Notes under the pieces: generated by a model
What the model was told of the DNA's origin: nothing
The model's input: only the letters and a program-made list of their open reading frames with translations
Databases searched by the model: none
Translations under genes and position numbers: made by a program
DNA from: Akebia trifoliata
Lineage: Eukaryota; Streptophyta; Magnoliopsida; Ranunculales; Lardizabalaceae
DNA length: 64,000 nt
NCBI GenBank assembly: GCA_017979445.1
Contig: CM030705.1
Location: 16,819,040 to 16,883,039 of the forward strand
Direction: 5' to 3'
In this document: in pieces, positions 32,845 to 45,222 of the stretch
Layout: each line of letters begins with the position of its first letter
Position numbering within the stretch: the stretch's first letter is position 1

Positions 32845-33486
32845 ATGCCCCGGGTACACCCCACACTGTTTTGCACACACCACTAGCACGTTTATATTGT
32901 TGCATTGCACGCTTACATGTCCCTTCTAGCCAATGTGGTACTAGCGTAAGGCCCAGTCTCCTCGTGAGATACGACGTCATGCATGAAAATCACAACTCCA
33001 GTCATGTACCTTTATGCTATATAAAACTGGGGCATTCATATCATTAGATCAGGTGACACTGAAAGGTATATCGATGCACCCAGGCTGGAACGACCTGAGC
33101 CTTTGTCCTATTGTAAGCCGTAAAGTCACATGTCCTGATCACTAACCCTAGACTCGTACCTATACGGTATATCAAAGTTCACCAATTGCACTTCTTGATC
33201 AAAATCAGTGCCTAAGCGAGATCCTGTCCCGCTATACCCTATTGTATGAGGGGGATAGACAATGTCTATTCTAGACAAGAGGTATTTAAGTGGCCTCTTG
33301 CTCAACATCGTGCGTCAACTCTCAATTGGAGATTAAACTGGCTGCTTTTTGACTTTAGAGATTTGAGTTGGAGTCTTAAATTATCATCTATACAGTATAT
33401 CAAACTAAGTCACCACGTATCGAGAGGTATATAAGTGCACTTGGGCAAGGGTGGCTAGATAAATTGCATTGCACGTAATAAACCTA
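32845..33486 (+). repeat. Segment U in the leader of element B
   Basis: Plus-strand counterpart of 21165-21945 (minus). It reads TGCCCCGGGTACACCCC through GCACGTAATAAACCTA, is interrupted at 33487 by a MITE and resumes after 34588 with a diverged TAGAAACATTCCCATAGG that matches the element A leader. Confidence 0.7.
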
Positions 33487-34585
33487 GGGCCTGTTTGGAT
33501 ACCAGGACCAGAACTACTCTTCCAAAGAACAGGAGCTGAAGTACTCTATGGAGGAGCTGGAAAAGTAATTATGTGCAGAAATGGCGTTTGGCAATCAACT
33601 CTATGAAGTACTGGCAGAAGTACTTTTGTGCTGGAAGTTTGTTTGGGAACCATACTGACTTTTCATGACTTCTAGAAAAAAGACTAGAATACCCTTATAT
33701 TATACCAGTTACTGTTTTTTATCTTTTAGTGTCATAATATGCCTTCAAACTATATTGTTTTTGACATTTTAACTATAAATATTAATATAATATAATATAA
33801 TAAATATTAATATAATATAATATAATATTTTAAATATTAAATATTAATATAATATGTTTAAATCCATTATACTTAGAATTTTAAAAAAAATTTGACTGAT
33901 TGTTTTTGACATAATATGACATAATATTAAAAAAAAAAATTGACAGACTGTCTTTTAGTGTCATAAGATGCCTTCAAACTATACTGTTTTTTACATTTTA
34001 ACTATAAATATTAATATAATATAATATAATAAATATTAATATAATATAATATTTTAAATATTAAATATTAATCTAATGTGTTTAAATCCATTATACTCAA
34101 AATTTTAAAAAAAATTGATAAACTGTCTTTTAGTGTCATAATATGCCTTCAAACTATATTGTTTTTGACATTTTAACTATAAATATTAATATAATAGAAT
34201 ATAATAAATATTAATATAATATAATATAATATTTTAAATATTAAATATTAATAAAATGTGTTTAAATCCATTATACTCAAAATTAAAAAAATATATTAAT
34301 ATTAATAAATGTTTCTTTTGTTTGATTTAAGGGCAAATGAATTAGAAATATTTTCATAGAAAATTAATAAAGTTAGGGGTATTTTGGTAAAACGAACCGT
34401 TAGATTTTGACTCCCCGCAAGAAGAGTTTTGAGAAATAGGTTTTCTTGACTTCTTCATAAAGAGTAATTTCTTGTTCTTGCGCAGAGTAACTCTTCGAAA
34501 GAGTAGTTCATACAAACGCATCCAAACGACTTCTAACTCCCCGTAAGAGTCAGAAGTAGCCAAGGAGTCCTATCCAAACGCCTAC
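33487..34585. mobile_element. PIF/Harbinger-like nonautonomous element (about 1.1 kb)
   Basis: Left end GGGCCTGTTTGGATA; right end, on the opposite strand, GTAGGCGTTTGGATA. CTA (or CCTA) flanks both sides. Element A segment U has the uninterrupted sequence, so the limits are supported by an empty site. Inside, a block starting TCTTTTAGTGTCATAA occurs three times (33722, 33951, 34126) with AT-rich (TATTAATATAATA)n links. There is no transposase. A short target duplication and the TIR sequence favour PIF/Harbinger; hAT is less likely. Confidence 0.65.
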
Positions 34586-34588
34586 CTA

Positions 34589-35455
34589 GAGTCTAGAAAC
34601 ATTCCCATAGGTTATAACCCGAATCGACTATGGGTGTTCCCGGGTTGCTCTATTCAATCCAATCAACAGGTAAGTGGGCAGACCGATCCAGGCCGTTCAA
34701 ACTAAACCGCAATATTGATCTGACCAAATAAAATCAACTTAATTGGTTAACTATGCCGGTCCATTGGGTTGAAGTTAGTTTACATCAAACCAACTAGTCA
34801 GCCCAATTCAAAATAGGTCTTATTAAATTACATTGAATCAATTAGACCAATTGGTTCTTGGTCATAAACTACTCCATTCCTCCCAATGGATTTGAATAGT
34901 TCGTAGCTAATCAATTGGCCCATTTGGAACAAGTATTTTGATCAACTTTTACAAAATCAAATGGATCAATTGATTACATGCAAGAAAAAGTCTAATTTAG
35001 TCCATTAGGTCAGATCGGTCTAAATAGAACTAACAACTCAATTGAACGCGTGGTTTCATTTATGGAACCAGTCAAATCAACGGGTTCCTATTTTTTCATT
35101 ATGCTTGATCTGATCAAATGAATTAAATTGGTCACATCACTTTGCCCATCGGACTGTAGGTTATTATATTAATTTCTCATTTTGGTAAACCTAGTAATGA
35201 TAAAGGATGCATCCAGATTTAACAAAGAAGGAAATATTTTATTTGGTCGAAATTGCTCTAAGACATTCTACATCATCCTATTTTGTGTCCAGTCTTCTAA
35301 TACATCTTTACCCTGGTCATTCTCTCAAGTCATCTAACTGATCGCCTAAGCATAGTCTCTATTGTTTGGTCAAATCCTTTGCCTTTATTGATCATGATCT
35401 CTAGTTTATTTTCAAAGGATTATCAATCTTCAGCACGACTAATTTACGTCAAATC
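34589..35455 (+). other. Leader of element B, noncoding, last part
   Basis: No gene is seen. It contains a run of short CAATTGG/CCAATT-type motifs (34720-34930). Confidence 0.35.
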
Positions 35456-36130
35456 ATGCAAGATTTTGTGAACCAGATGAATCATGCTTGCCAAGGCCAT
35501 CCGATGGGGGCATGCCAAGATAATGAAGACAGACATGGAGGGGATTCAACGTCTAGAATCGATACTTCAAAAAAATATGAATTACTAAGCATGCCTAAAT
35601 ATGACGAAACTTCCTGTCCAAGAACTCACCTATGCTCGTATGTCGGGAACATGCATCTTCGAGGTTTAGGGAGTGAACAAATGGCATAATTATTTTGCCC
35701 CACTCTCAAAGGACCCGCTCTTAAATGACTTATATTGCTAATATAGTGTTGACTTCATACTTGGAAAGAAATCATAGAAGAGTTTATGAAGTATTTTAGT
35801 CTAAAGGTCGCTAATTCAAATCCAACACAATCGACAGTTATTGTTGTTAAGCGATCCAAGCCCAGAAGAAAGTTTGACAATCTCGGGATGACCTTGAGTA
35901 TCGTCTTGAGGATGTTAACAAAGAAATGACTATTACAGCCTATGTCCGTACCCAATGCCCTTCAAAGTAATGAAAAAAGTCACCAGTTCTGCGAGTTTTA
36001 CCAAGTTACAAATCATTACACCAACAAATGTATATCTCTCCGCCATGCTATTCAAGACCTCATTGACGCAAGAAAGATAACCTTTAAGTGAAATGTTGAA
36101 TCTGCTGGATAAAACACCATGTAGTTATCC
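35456..36130 (+). pseudogene. gag: Gag of element B, decayed
   Basis: MPKYDETSCPRTHLCSYVGN (35592 on) is the capsid motif that in Tat-type gag starts PKYDG-T-P-H. Broken text continues with LTLKGPALK-like and TWKEIIEEFMKYF motifs. At about 35986-36070 CEFYQVTNHYTNKC and LRHAIQDLIDARK give the C-terminal zinc-like motif (two Cys and His kept). Several stops interrupt it. Confidence 0.6.
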
Positions 36131-36389
36131 TAGTCTTTCCATTATTTCTTATCTCGTTAACTTTCAAGTAGTGTTAAGTTTCAAAGAGTATTTCTTTTTA
36201 CAAGAGTCATTGTTCTAGGTTAATAATGGAATCTTTCCATTCCAATGAAATAAAAAGATTCTTTCGATTATCATGTGTGCAACAAGTCTTCAAATTTTTG
36301 AAAATGAATTTGATAAAAAATTGAATCTAAGGATAATTCTTGAGAAGTACGAATCAAAACTATCCAATCGCTTGAGGAACATGAGAAAA

Positions 36390-37190
36390 TAATGGACTTA
36401 CTTAAAGAGTTCAGAGATGTTTTCGCATGACCTTATGAGGATACGCCTAATGTGAGCACTAATATTTTTCAACAATGAATCTTTGGTCTAATGATATGGG
36501 CATGACATATATATCTAGAATCGAAGGTTATTCTGACAGTTCGAAGACACATTGCACCTCAAGGGAGTCATAATCAAAAGATAGCAAACTCGGAGCATGA
36601 ATTACATTCAGAAGAATTGAATGTCACTAATGAGTTCAAATACTCAAAGTAATCCATCAAATTGGATTAAACACTTCAAGATCACAGCGTTCATAATTTA
36701 TCATCCCAAGTATCAAGGAAATGAACACTATATAATGGATGTCAAAAAGGGGACATCAAAAAAGGGGCAAAGATTTTTCCTTTAGAAAAAATACTATCTG
36801 TAAGAGTCAGAATTGAAAATCAACACTATAAGAGAAGGCCAGCTCAAGTACTCAATGTTAAAAATGAAATCACTCGTTCAAAAGTTTGAGCCCAACTAGG
36901 GCAGATCAATTATCATCAAAGAGACCTTACAAGGCAAAACATTAACTAACCTCAATCAAATTATGTGATATCCCATTTAAGGAGGCCTTTCTTTGACAGA
37001 TGCACTTTTTCCGATCTCATACTTTTTCAAAAAATATTTTCCTTTGCTAGCCCCTCTATCCAATATGAAAAGATAACCATCTTTTTTAAAACCACACCAA
37101 CCAACCAACCTAGGGAAGGGTATTTCGAACTACATTTAGACCTGATCCCAAACTAAATTGGGGTACGTAGGCAACCTGAGAAGTTACTTC
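36390..37190 (+). pseudogene. Pol remnants of element B with most of RT to integrase missing
   Basis: 36393-36470 reads LLKEFRDVFA, stop, PYEDTPNVST, the segment just before RT in Tat pol. Within 350 bases the text is already like the post-integrase end (SVRVRIENQHYKRRPAQ and similar, 36800-36950, weak). PREGYFELHLDLIPN followed by GVRRQP (37110-37180) is the signature that follows pol in Tat elements. RT, both RNase H domains and the integrase core are absent, so a large internal deletion is inferred. Confidence 0.5.
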
Positions 37191-38770
37191 AGGCCCAGTT
37201 AAAAAAAAAATATCTATATTCCCAAAATAAACACAAAGAAAAAATGAATAAATAAGGGGATATTTTTCAAAGAAAAATCTTTCATCCAAAGTATAGAAGA
37301 AAGAAAATCAAGAATGCCAAATTAAGGGCATTTTTATAAAATAAAATAAAAGAAAAAAAATCAAAGAAAAAAGTTACATTAAAATGAAGAGTACATTAAA
37401 CTAGGGGCATTTTTTTTGGGATTTTGAACCATATATCTTTTCTTTCTAAACCCTCCTAAGCCCACCTAAAAAATCCTCTTGGGTATTGCGCAAAATAATC
37501 AAGGGAAGTTTGTGATATTGCCAATAAGGATCTCTTAGAAAAGAAAAGTAAAAGCCTACTAGATTGAAAACTCGTAAGGACGACTTAGGAAAAAGTCAAG
37601 GTAAAAAGAAAAAAATTGAAGCTCGTTAGGTTGAAAATTCGAAAGGACGGCTAAGCAAAAAGAAGAGCATATAAAAAATAAAAAATAAAGAAATTCATAG
37701 CCTGCTAGATTGAAAATCCAGAAGGGCAATCTAGGCAAAAGTTAAGGCACCATCAAAGAAGAGTCCGAGAGGAGAATCTAAGAAACTTCCTTCAAGGTTC
37801 GTACCGCAGTAGAAAGATCAGACGAAGGAAAATATCAAAGTCAAAGTTGATAAAAACTTAGAAGAAATCAAAATCATCTTTGATTTTTGAAAGAATGTTA
37901 ATCTGATTAAACGATTTGAAAGGGAGAAAGACAGATTAATTTCAAACTTCGAAAGAAAAATCCAAACTTTCAATGTTCATCAAATTTTGAGCTTTTCAAA
38001 CAATGTTCATCTATTCAAAGTTACACATATGATGCTCTTAAGAATCTCAGAATTTCAAAGGATGAGGTCATTTGAGTCAAGCATGTTCGTCTATTCCTTG
38101 TCATCTCTAAATAAGGGCATTTTTTTATCTCAGTCGTAGAAATTCTTGTTATGTTTCATATGTTCAAGTTGTCCGTTGAGCAATCTTGACCTAATAAAAA
38201 TTGACCATTTTAATAAATCCAGATATTTTCAAACTAGGTTTATCAAAAAGAAAGAAATTCTGATTTAAAGATCGTTTTGGAACATGTGCCCAAAGAGGAT
38301 GAGATGCCTAATATGTTTTGAATAGAAGTTTTCAAGGTTTTTATTTTTAAACTTTCTTTTCATTAGTGTTTATTCAATTTTTTGTTTGGGAATAAAAGTA
38401 TCACCAAACTCGTTGATAACTCAGATTTTTTTCCTAGAGATTTTCTCAACCTTCAAGTTTTATTCTACTTAAAATTTTTCCAAATTCATTCATTATTTCC
38501 CTGATTTATTCATTATTTTCCAGATTTATTTCCATATTCATTAATTATTTTCCAGATTTATTCATTCTTAGATTCAATCATTCTTTTCTAGATTCATTTT
38601 CAATCATTCTTTCCCAGATCTATTCATTCCCAGATTCAATCATTCTTTTTCAGATACATTTTCAATCATTCTTTCCCAGATCTATTCATTCCCATATTCA
38701 ATCATCATTTTTCAAATTCATTTTCAATCTTTCTTTATCAGATTCATTCATTCCTTCCCAGTTTTACTCA
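37191..38770 (+). other. 3' region of element B
   Basis: Noncoding and A-rich. 37545-37745 has about three copies of a unit like GGTTGAAAATTCGAAAGGAC with GGCTAAGCAAAAAG, a repeat seen after pol in many Tat elements. 38490-38765 has about 62-bp repeats based on CATTTTCAATCATTCTTTCC and CAGATCTATTCATTC. No gene is seen. Confidence 0.5.
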
Positions 38771-38775
38771 GCCAG

Positions 38776-39650
38776 ATGCCGTCGAGGGGTATCTTGGATT
38801 TTGCTCAGTCGGTTTTACTTAGTCAAATGTCGCTGAGGGCTTTCTCGGATTATGCTCAGCCAACTGCCACCGAGGGTTTCTCAAATTTTGCTCAGCCAGT
38901 TACCACCGAGGGTTTTCTCAGATTTTGCTCAGCCAATTGCTGCCGAGGGTTTTCTCAAATTTTGCTTAGTCAGTTATCGTTGAGGAATTTCTTAGATTTT
39001 GCTCAGCCAGTTGTCGCCGAGGGTTTTCTCGGATTTTGCTCTTCCAGTTACCACCGAGGGTTTTCTCGGATTTTGCTCAGCCAGTTGCCGCCGAGGGTTT
39101 TCTAGGATTATGCTCAGTTAGTTGCCACCGAGAATTTTCTCAGATTATGCTCAGCCAGTTATTATCGAGGGTTTCTCGGATTTTGCTCAGCTAGTTACCA
39201 CAGAGGATTTTCTCGAATTATGCTCAGCCAGTTACCATCGAGGGTTTCTCAGATTATGCTCAACCAGTTGCTGCCGAGGGTTTTCTTAGATTTTGCTCAG
39301 CCAGTTACCACGGAAGGTTTTTCGTATTATGCTCAGCCAGTTACCACAGAAGGTTTTTCGTATTATGCTCAGCCAGTTATCGTCAAGGCCAGTTGCCACA
39401 GAGGATTTTCTCAGATTATGCTCAGCCAGTTACCGCGGAGGGTTTTCTTGGATTATGCTCAGCCAGTTGCCACCAAGGATTTCTCGGATTATGCTCAGCC
39501 AGTTGCCGCCGAGGGCTTTCTCTGATTATGCTCAGCCAATTATCGTCGAAGGTTATCTCAGATCATGCTCAGCCAGTTGCCATCGAGGGGTTTTTCAGAT
39601 TACACTCAGCCAGTTACTACAAAGGGTTTTTTTTTGGATTTTGCTCAGAT
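38776..39650 (+). repeat. 37-bp tandem array in the 3' region of element B (about 23 units)
   Basis: A unit of 36-37 bp (GATTTTGCTCAGCCAGTT then ACCACCGAGGGTTTTCTCG) is repeated about 23 times with substitutions. Because 37 is not a multiple of three the apparent ORFs of the array shift frame and are not genes. Tat/Ogre 3' regions are known to hold such arrays and to seed satellites. Degenerate pieces of the same unit are at 54600-54700 in element C. Confidence 0.9.
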
Positions 39651-39970
39651 TTCACTCAAATTTTACTCAATTTTGATCAGACCCCCTTGAGATTCATCTT
39701 ATATTTCAAATACACACACTTGCACTTTTTTAGTCAGGGAGAATTCTTTAATTCAAGGATCTGACACCGTCAGTGAGAGCTTGTTCTCCAGGACTTGACA
39801 TTTTTTTAGTTCGGGGAGAGTTTTACCCTCAAGGATCTGAACGCCTTGACGAATTGCTAAATCAAGTTGCAAAATGAACTATCACTAGGTTTGGCATTCG
39901 GATATCGCACTATCTACCAAAATAAATTTGCTATCTAGTTTGCTTCAACCCTCTGCCAAATAAGGGTATC
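39651..39970 (+). other. 3' untranslated segment before the 3' LTR of element B
   Basis: It matches 54700-54969 of element C closely (AAGGATCTGACACCGTCAGTG, TTCTCCAGGACTTGACA, CAAAATGAACTATCAC). Purine-rich CCAAATAAGGGTATC before the LTR stands for the polypurine tract (CCAAAGAGGGGCATC in element C), here decayed. Confidence 0.6.
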
Positions 39971-41449
39971 TGTAGACACCCCATTTTCTCATTCACCTGA
40001 TCAATCAACTCGTCAATCCGATCACAACGATTCCCGATGATGGATGAATATTCCAATGTTTTTTGTTTGTTACTAGATATATTTCAGAAATTCAGATGAG
40101 GTATTTCAAACTAACAAAATCCTAAAAACATAGAAATCATCATTTCACAGACAAAAAGAAGTTTTACGATAAAAATCACTAAAAAATGATCAAATTACCA
40201 AAATATCCCTAACATCAAAACAACCTTAAAGCCCTCCTTATGCTTAGGAAAATCCTTTCGAACACATAAAATAACAAAGTGAAATCAAATTAACTATTTC
40301 GCCAATTTTTACCAAATTCGACAAAATTACAAAAATATCCCTCATAGGGTTCGTGATCATTTCATGCCAAAAAATTCATAAATGACACAAACCCATAATC
40401 CCATTAAATTCCTTACAAAAATCAATTCCAAAATATCCCAGAATATTGAAAACCGACTTGAAACGAAAAAGTTCTCTTCGAGGGCAAAACGATAATTTTT
40501 CAATTTTTAAAATTTTTAATTTCAAAATTAATAAATAAAATATGAATTAACGTAAATTAAAATCTTAATAAAATTAATTTAAAAATCTAAACCAAGTCAA
40601 TCTCATAAGACTTAAGTCAAAATCTTAATTAAAACCTAATCTAAAGAAACCAAGTCAATCTCATAAGACTTAAGTCAAAACCCTAATTAAAACTCTAATC
40701 TAAAGAAACCAAGTCAATCTCATAAGACTTAAGTCAAAACTCTAATTACAAGCCTAAGCTAAAAGGACCAAGTCAATCTCATAAGACTAAAATCAAAATC
40801 CTAATTTACCTTATCTAAAAGAAACCTAATAAAATACTAACTCTACCCAAAAAACTCTATAACTAGAGAGCCTCCACAACCTAATTTTGTAGGTAAAAAA
40901 AATCCTAGAAAAAGTAAGTCAAAAAGTCTCCCTAGCTTTCCCAAAACCTTGATTTTGAAGTCCTAACCCCTTACCTATAGTCCAAACCCTAGTTTTTGTT
41001 TATAAACTCTCAGAAATATTTAGAAGACATTTAGATCTAAGAAGGAGGTACTTCATCTTAGAGATCTGAAGTGGATCCAATGATAAAAAAAAAGTAAGGA
41101 GTATCTTACGAAGAACCATTTTATCAGTTCTGAGGGAACAAATCGTTGCGATCTCATAGGTATATTTTCTTTTTATCTTTTTTATTTTTATTTATTTATT
41201 TTAAATATTTTTTAGCAATGTAATCTTCTTGGAAAATAGTAGAAACCGACGTTTGTCGGGCGAGATTGGTGCCTAACACCTTCCAATCCCGTAACATGAT
41301 CCTCGGACTTAGTTTCTTTTTGTAGATTAGTTATTTTTATCCATCTTGAGTTGATGCTCGGTTCTTAAGCCGTAATAACTAGGTGGTGACTGTCAAACCT
41401 CGAAAATGAAAAGCGGATTCGCACACACCGTGGATCAAGAACGCTTTCA
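39971..41449 (+). repeat. 3' LTR of element B (family L, copy 3)
   Basis: TGTAGACACCCC to CAAGAACGCTTTCA, 1479 bp. It is clearly the partner of 28639-30097 (same variant of the tandem repeat, here about four copies at 40590-40800). Several tens of differences suggest an old insertion; a full alignment was not done. Confidence 0.9.
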
Positions 41450-41640
41450 CCGATCAACATTAGACTCAGCCTATTCGATATCTTCCATGTGTGAATGTTC
41501 TTTTGTTCCTTTAGGCTATTTTTCATAAGGTCCATTGATTTGTTTAACTAAAATAGCTAGGTTAAGATCCATGACAACCAAAGTGAACTGAATATGCTCG
41601 TGCTATTCAAAAAAGTTGGTCCTATTTAGTATAAGTATGT
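41450..41640 (-). pseudogene. gag: Copia gag, 5' part, right of element B
   Basis: The minus strand reads MDLNLAILVKQINGPYEK-like text and then WKISNRLSLM, the copia gag N-terminal pattern that continues at 28638 leftward (MTLANNIKTS). The reading frame and motif order fit across the 12.8-kb element. No primer site or LTR of this copia was found to the right. Confidence 0.55.
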
Positions 41641-44600
41641 GGGATGCCTGAGAGTGAAGTGAACTATGGACCAATGCTGTAATAAGAATATAGTGCTCAT
41701 ATTAGTAATTTCAGTTCTACTTAAATATAGATTTTATGATCTATAAAGATAAATTATTAATATCACCTGAGTTTCTCCTTTGGGCCAAACTTTGGTATAT
41801 TTATTATTTACTCATAGAAGATGAAACTTTACTACCCTCGTAAAGCTATGTAATTAAACTGAATTTATTCAGTTAAAATTTTCATCTATAAGCATATATT
41901 TTTAATTCTTTTAAACTTATCAAATTAATTACCTTACCCCAATTCATAATTAATTGAAAGTGGTTCTCCTTTGGGCTAAACCCCAATCTTTTAATGACGA
42001 CTGTCATTTTGAATGTTATTTTCTTTAATGTCTCCCTGTAATACCACAAAATAATCACACTAATATTTCAAAACATCCAATCGAGGATCAAGCATCAATT
42101 TGTTAATTGAAAGTGATAAACATTCAAGATTATGATAAATGGGAGTTTCTCAAGGATTGACAAGTCAAAAATCAAGAGAATTAGAAAAACTCAACGATTA
42201 TCATAGGAGATGAAGACCTAAGAATAAAAGGAAATCAAAAAGAAAGCAAAACAACTATATTATGATTTGAGGTGTTTATAGCGTTGTTCATATAGTAATT
42301 TAACAAATAAAGATTTTAAGCTGTTATGCATGGTAAGCAGGATAAATAACGATTATGAAGACAACTGGTTCAAGTTTGTTCAATTTGGGGTTGTGGTTGA
42401 ATTTTGTAAATCTCCTCCCCTTTATGACTCTACAAATAGCGGGGAGAGGTTCTGATAAGAGGAGAGATCCAATATATATATAAAAAAAACAATGGAGAAG
42501 ATAAGAAATGAGAAATGAGTTCAGATCTAGAGATTCCTCTCCAGATCTGAGAAGAATTATTTGAGAAGTCATAAAGGAAATCTTGTGAAATTGAAGTTTT
42601 CTACTCATCAATTGAAAAAGAAGAAGAAACTCATTTAACTTGTTGGGAAATTCTTATTTTACATCTTTTTCAGCTCATGATCTTCATTTTTTTATCTTTC
42701 TCTGTTTAACTTTAGATTTCATTGTGAATCTATATTTCGAATCTTGATTTGTTCATATTTGATTTTATTTCATTTATCAAAATGAATTTTCAAAATTAAT
42801 TGATTTATTGTCTCATTATCAACTCTAATATTTCACTACAGAGCTCTATCTTTCAACCCTAGCAAATCTTTCGATCAAATTTGTAATTCTAAATCATATT
42901 CGATTAAGAAATTACTATGGGTAACATTTTCAAGCTTAAAAATTATAAGAAAGCCTTAATATAGATCCATAACTGATCACCTTGTCGTATTGCAAGGTTA
43001 AATTTTCAATCATCTTCCTTACAGTGGGAATGAGATCAACCAAATACTTATTATTGTCCCCCAATATAAATCAAATGAGTTATTTAAGGAGTGACATTTT
43101 TAATGGGAGAAACAAAATGGTGTTTTATTTTGATTTAATTTCATTGTTGATTTATCTTATTTTTCTTTCCTATAAATTGTATAGAGAGAGTTTCTTGTAA
43201 CTGATATTAACTTGTTTTAACAAATTTTATTTGTTTTCAAAGTTCTTTTTATTGAAAATGCGTCAGAACATCCAAGTTTCACCAATTTTTGCAGTAAAGT
43301 GAGTTCACGATCATATTGCAGCAAATTTTAATGGAAAGTTATTTTTCTGATTGATTTTCAAATATGAAAAGTTTTTCCTATTTATCATCACAAGACAAAA
43401 TTGTTATGTCTTGATTGGCAATATCGTTGTGTATGTTAGTAGTTAAATAACTATGTAGTGATTTCGAAACTACTATGCATAGTGATATTAAAATCGTTAT
43501 ATAGTGATTCTAGTGTTATTTTTCTCTTTTGATTTCTAATGGACAAACTTGTTATGTCTATGCTGGTAACCAAACCGTTATATAGCAACTTCAAAACTAC
43601 TATATAGTAATTTCGAAACTACAATACATAAGCAATACCAAAATTGTTATATAGCGATTTCAATGATATTTTTCTTCGGAAAAATATTTTTATACACAGT
43701 TGTAAGGCGATATGTTGAATAAAAAATTATCAAACAAAAATGCAAAATGATTTTATATCATTCTTTAAAAAATAATTTGCACATTTTTCAAATATTTTCA
43801 AAAAATTGCATATTGTTCTGGCTTAGTCGATATCTTTCGAATGTTTGGAATATTGATTTAAATGTTCTTATGCGAAATGTTGACATTTTTTTTTTTTTTT
43901 GATAACGTAAAATGAAATTAAAAACAATAGTTTCAAAATGAATTTTCAAAGGAAAAAAAGAAAAATGTTTCAAAATGTTAAGGATATCTTTTTCAAAATG
44001 TCCTCAATGATGCATGCATCCCAAATGTTTCGACACAGTTGGATGCATCTGCAATGTATAGGATGTTGGTACCCACAATATACATGGTATTACCATAATT
44101 GGCCAGTACCGTCGAAGGTGCCTTTAAATGAAAATGTTCAATAATCGATGTTTACAACATTTCTAATATTTTGATACAATAGGATTCATCTGCAATGTAC
44201 AAGATGCTGATACCAGAAATGTACAAGGTATTCTCACAATTGGCCAATGTTGTCAGTGATGCTCTTAATGTCTGTCAAATACTCTTAATGTTTGCTAAAA
44301 TGATTTTTTTTTAAATTATTTTGAAAAGATTTTTTGATATTTAATAATGGTTAAGAAAAAAAAATGTGTGTTTGCCATGTATGTGGTCTTTATTGTATTC
44401 AAAGAATATATTATTTCTTTTCAATAATGTAAGAATGTAATTTGCTAGCAATCAATGTTTCTTGATATCAAAAATAAATATGATCAGTAAAATACATAAC
44501 TATGTCGACTAACAATGATCAGTCTTTCAAAGAGACTAGATAAAATTATGTTATGAATGTAGGAGTGTCAAATAATTAAACAAGAGGTACTAATTTGTAT

Positions 44601-45222
44601 CATTTCAAGTAAAAATGATTTAACATTTATGAGAGCATGACAATAAAAAATGATTAATTATAGACCATGACAAATCAAACTGTAAAGCCTAAGTTAGCTA
44701 ATCCTTGCACCTAGTCATTGGTATAATGCTCTCCTCTAAAGTTATTTTCATTTCTTCCATGTGTGCTGTCTTTCTTGTCTTCCTCTTTTGCTTGTTCTTG
44801 ATAAATTTTCTTCCGACAGATATCTTGAATGTTTTCAAAAAAATTTATTGCTTTAAGCATGACAGTTTCTTCTTGAACAATTTGAAGTGCAATTTATTTT
44901 GAGATAGATTGTGATTTAGATTTGAGTTTCTCCATAGCTTCTTCAACCTCCTCAAATGATCTGATATTGTCTGTGCTCTTTTCACAAATCAGTTAAAGAC
45001 TTCATCCTACCTTGTAATGCTTGCTGAAGATTTTCTTCTTGTAACTAAAGTTCTGAGGTACATTGCTCCGAAAAAGTTGTGGCTTGCATTTATTTTGTAT
45101 TCAAGAAGGTTAGCAGATGGTTAAAAGTGGTCAACTGGCTCATCTTTTACATCTATTTGTGGTGAAGTATGAAAGAATTCATTATCCGTTCCAGGATCAA
45201 GCAAATCATATTGGTTTGAAGC
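41641..45222. other. AT-rich noncoding stretch
   Basis: No gene is seen. GTTTCTCCTTTGGGC occurs at about 41772 and again near 41962. A segment beginning TGTAATACCAC (42037-42165) recurs in a diverged form at 54330-54460. An approximately 145-bp imperfect duplication lies at 43420-43675 (GTTATATAGCGATTTC-like). A second lies at 44015-44130 and 44160-44275 (GGATGCATCTGCAATGTA-like). Confidence 0.4.

Larger units (their letters stand above)
28639..41449 (+). mobile_element. Tat-like Ty3/gypsy element B with both LTRs
   Basis: The 5' LTR (28639-30097) and 3' LTR (39971-41449) belong to family L. The primer site follows the first; a purine-rich stretch (CAAATAAGGGTATC) precedes the second. The flanks CCCAT (28634-28638) and CCGAT (41450-41454) agree at four of five bases, and the interrupted Copia gag continues across, so both ends are real. 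Inside are a long leader with segment U and a nested MITE, gag, pol scraps, and a 3' region with tandem repeats. It is about 12.8 kb long. It is not coding-competent. Confidence 0.85.

Noticed and set aside
38776..39764. Four overlapping plus-strand ORFs with FAQPV/CSAS-type repeats
   Set aside because: They are frame variants of the 37-bp tandem array; the unit is not a multiple of three.
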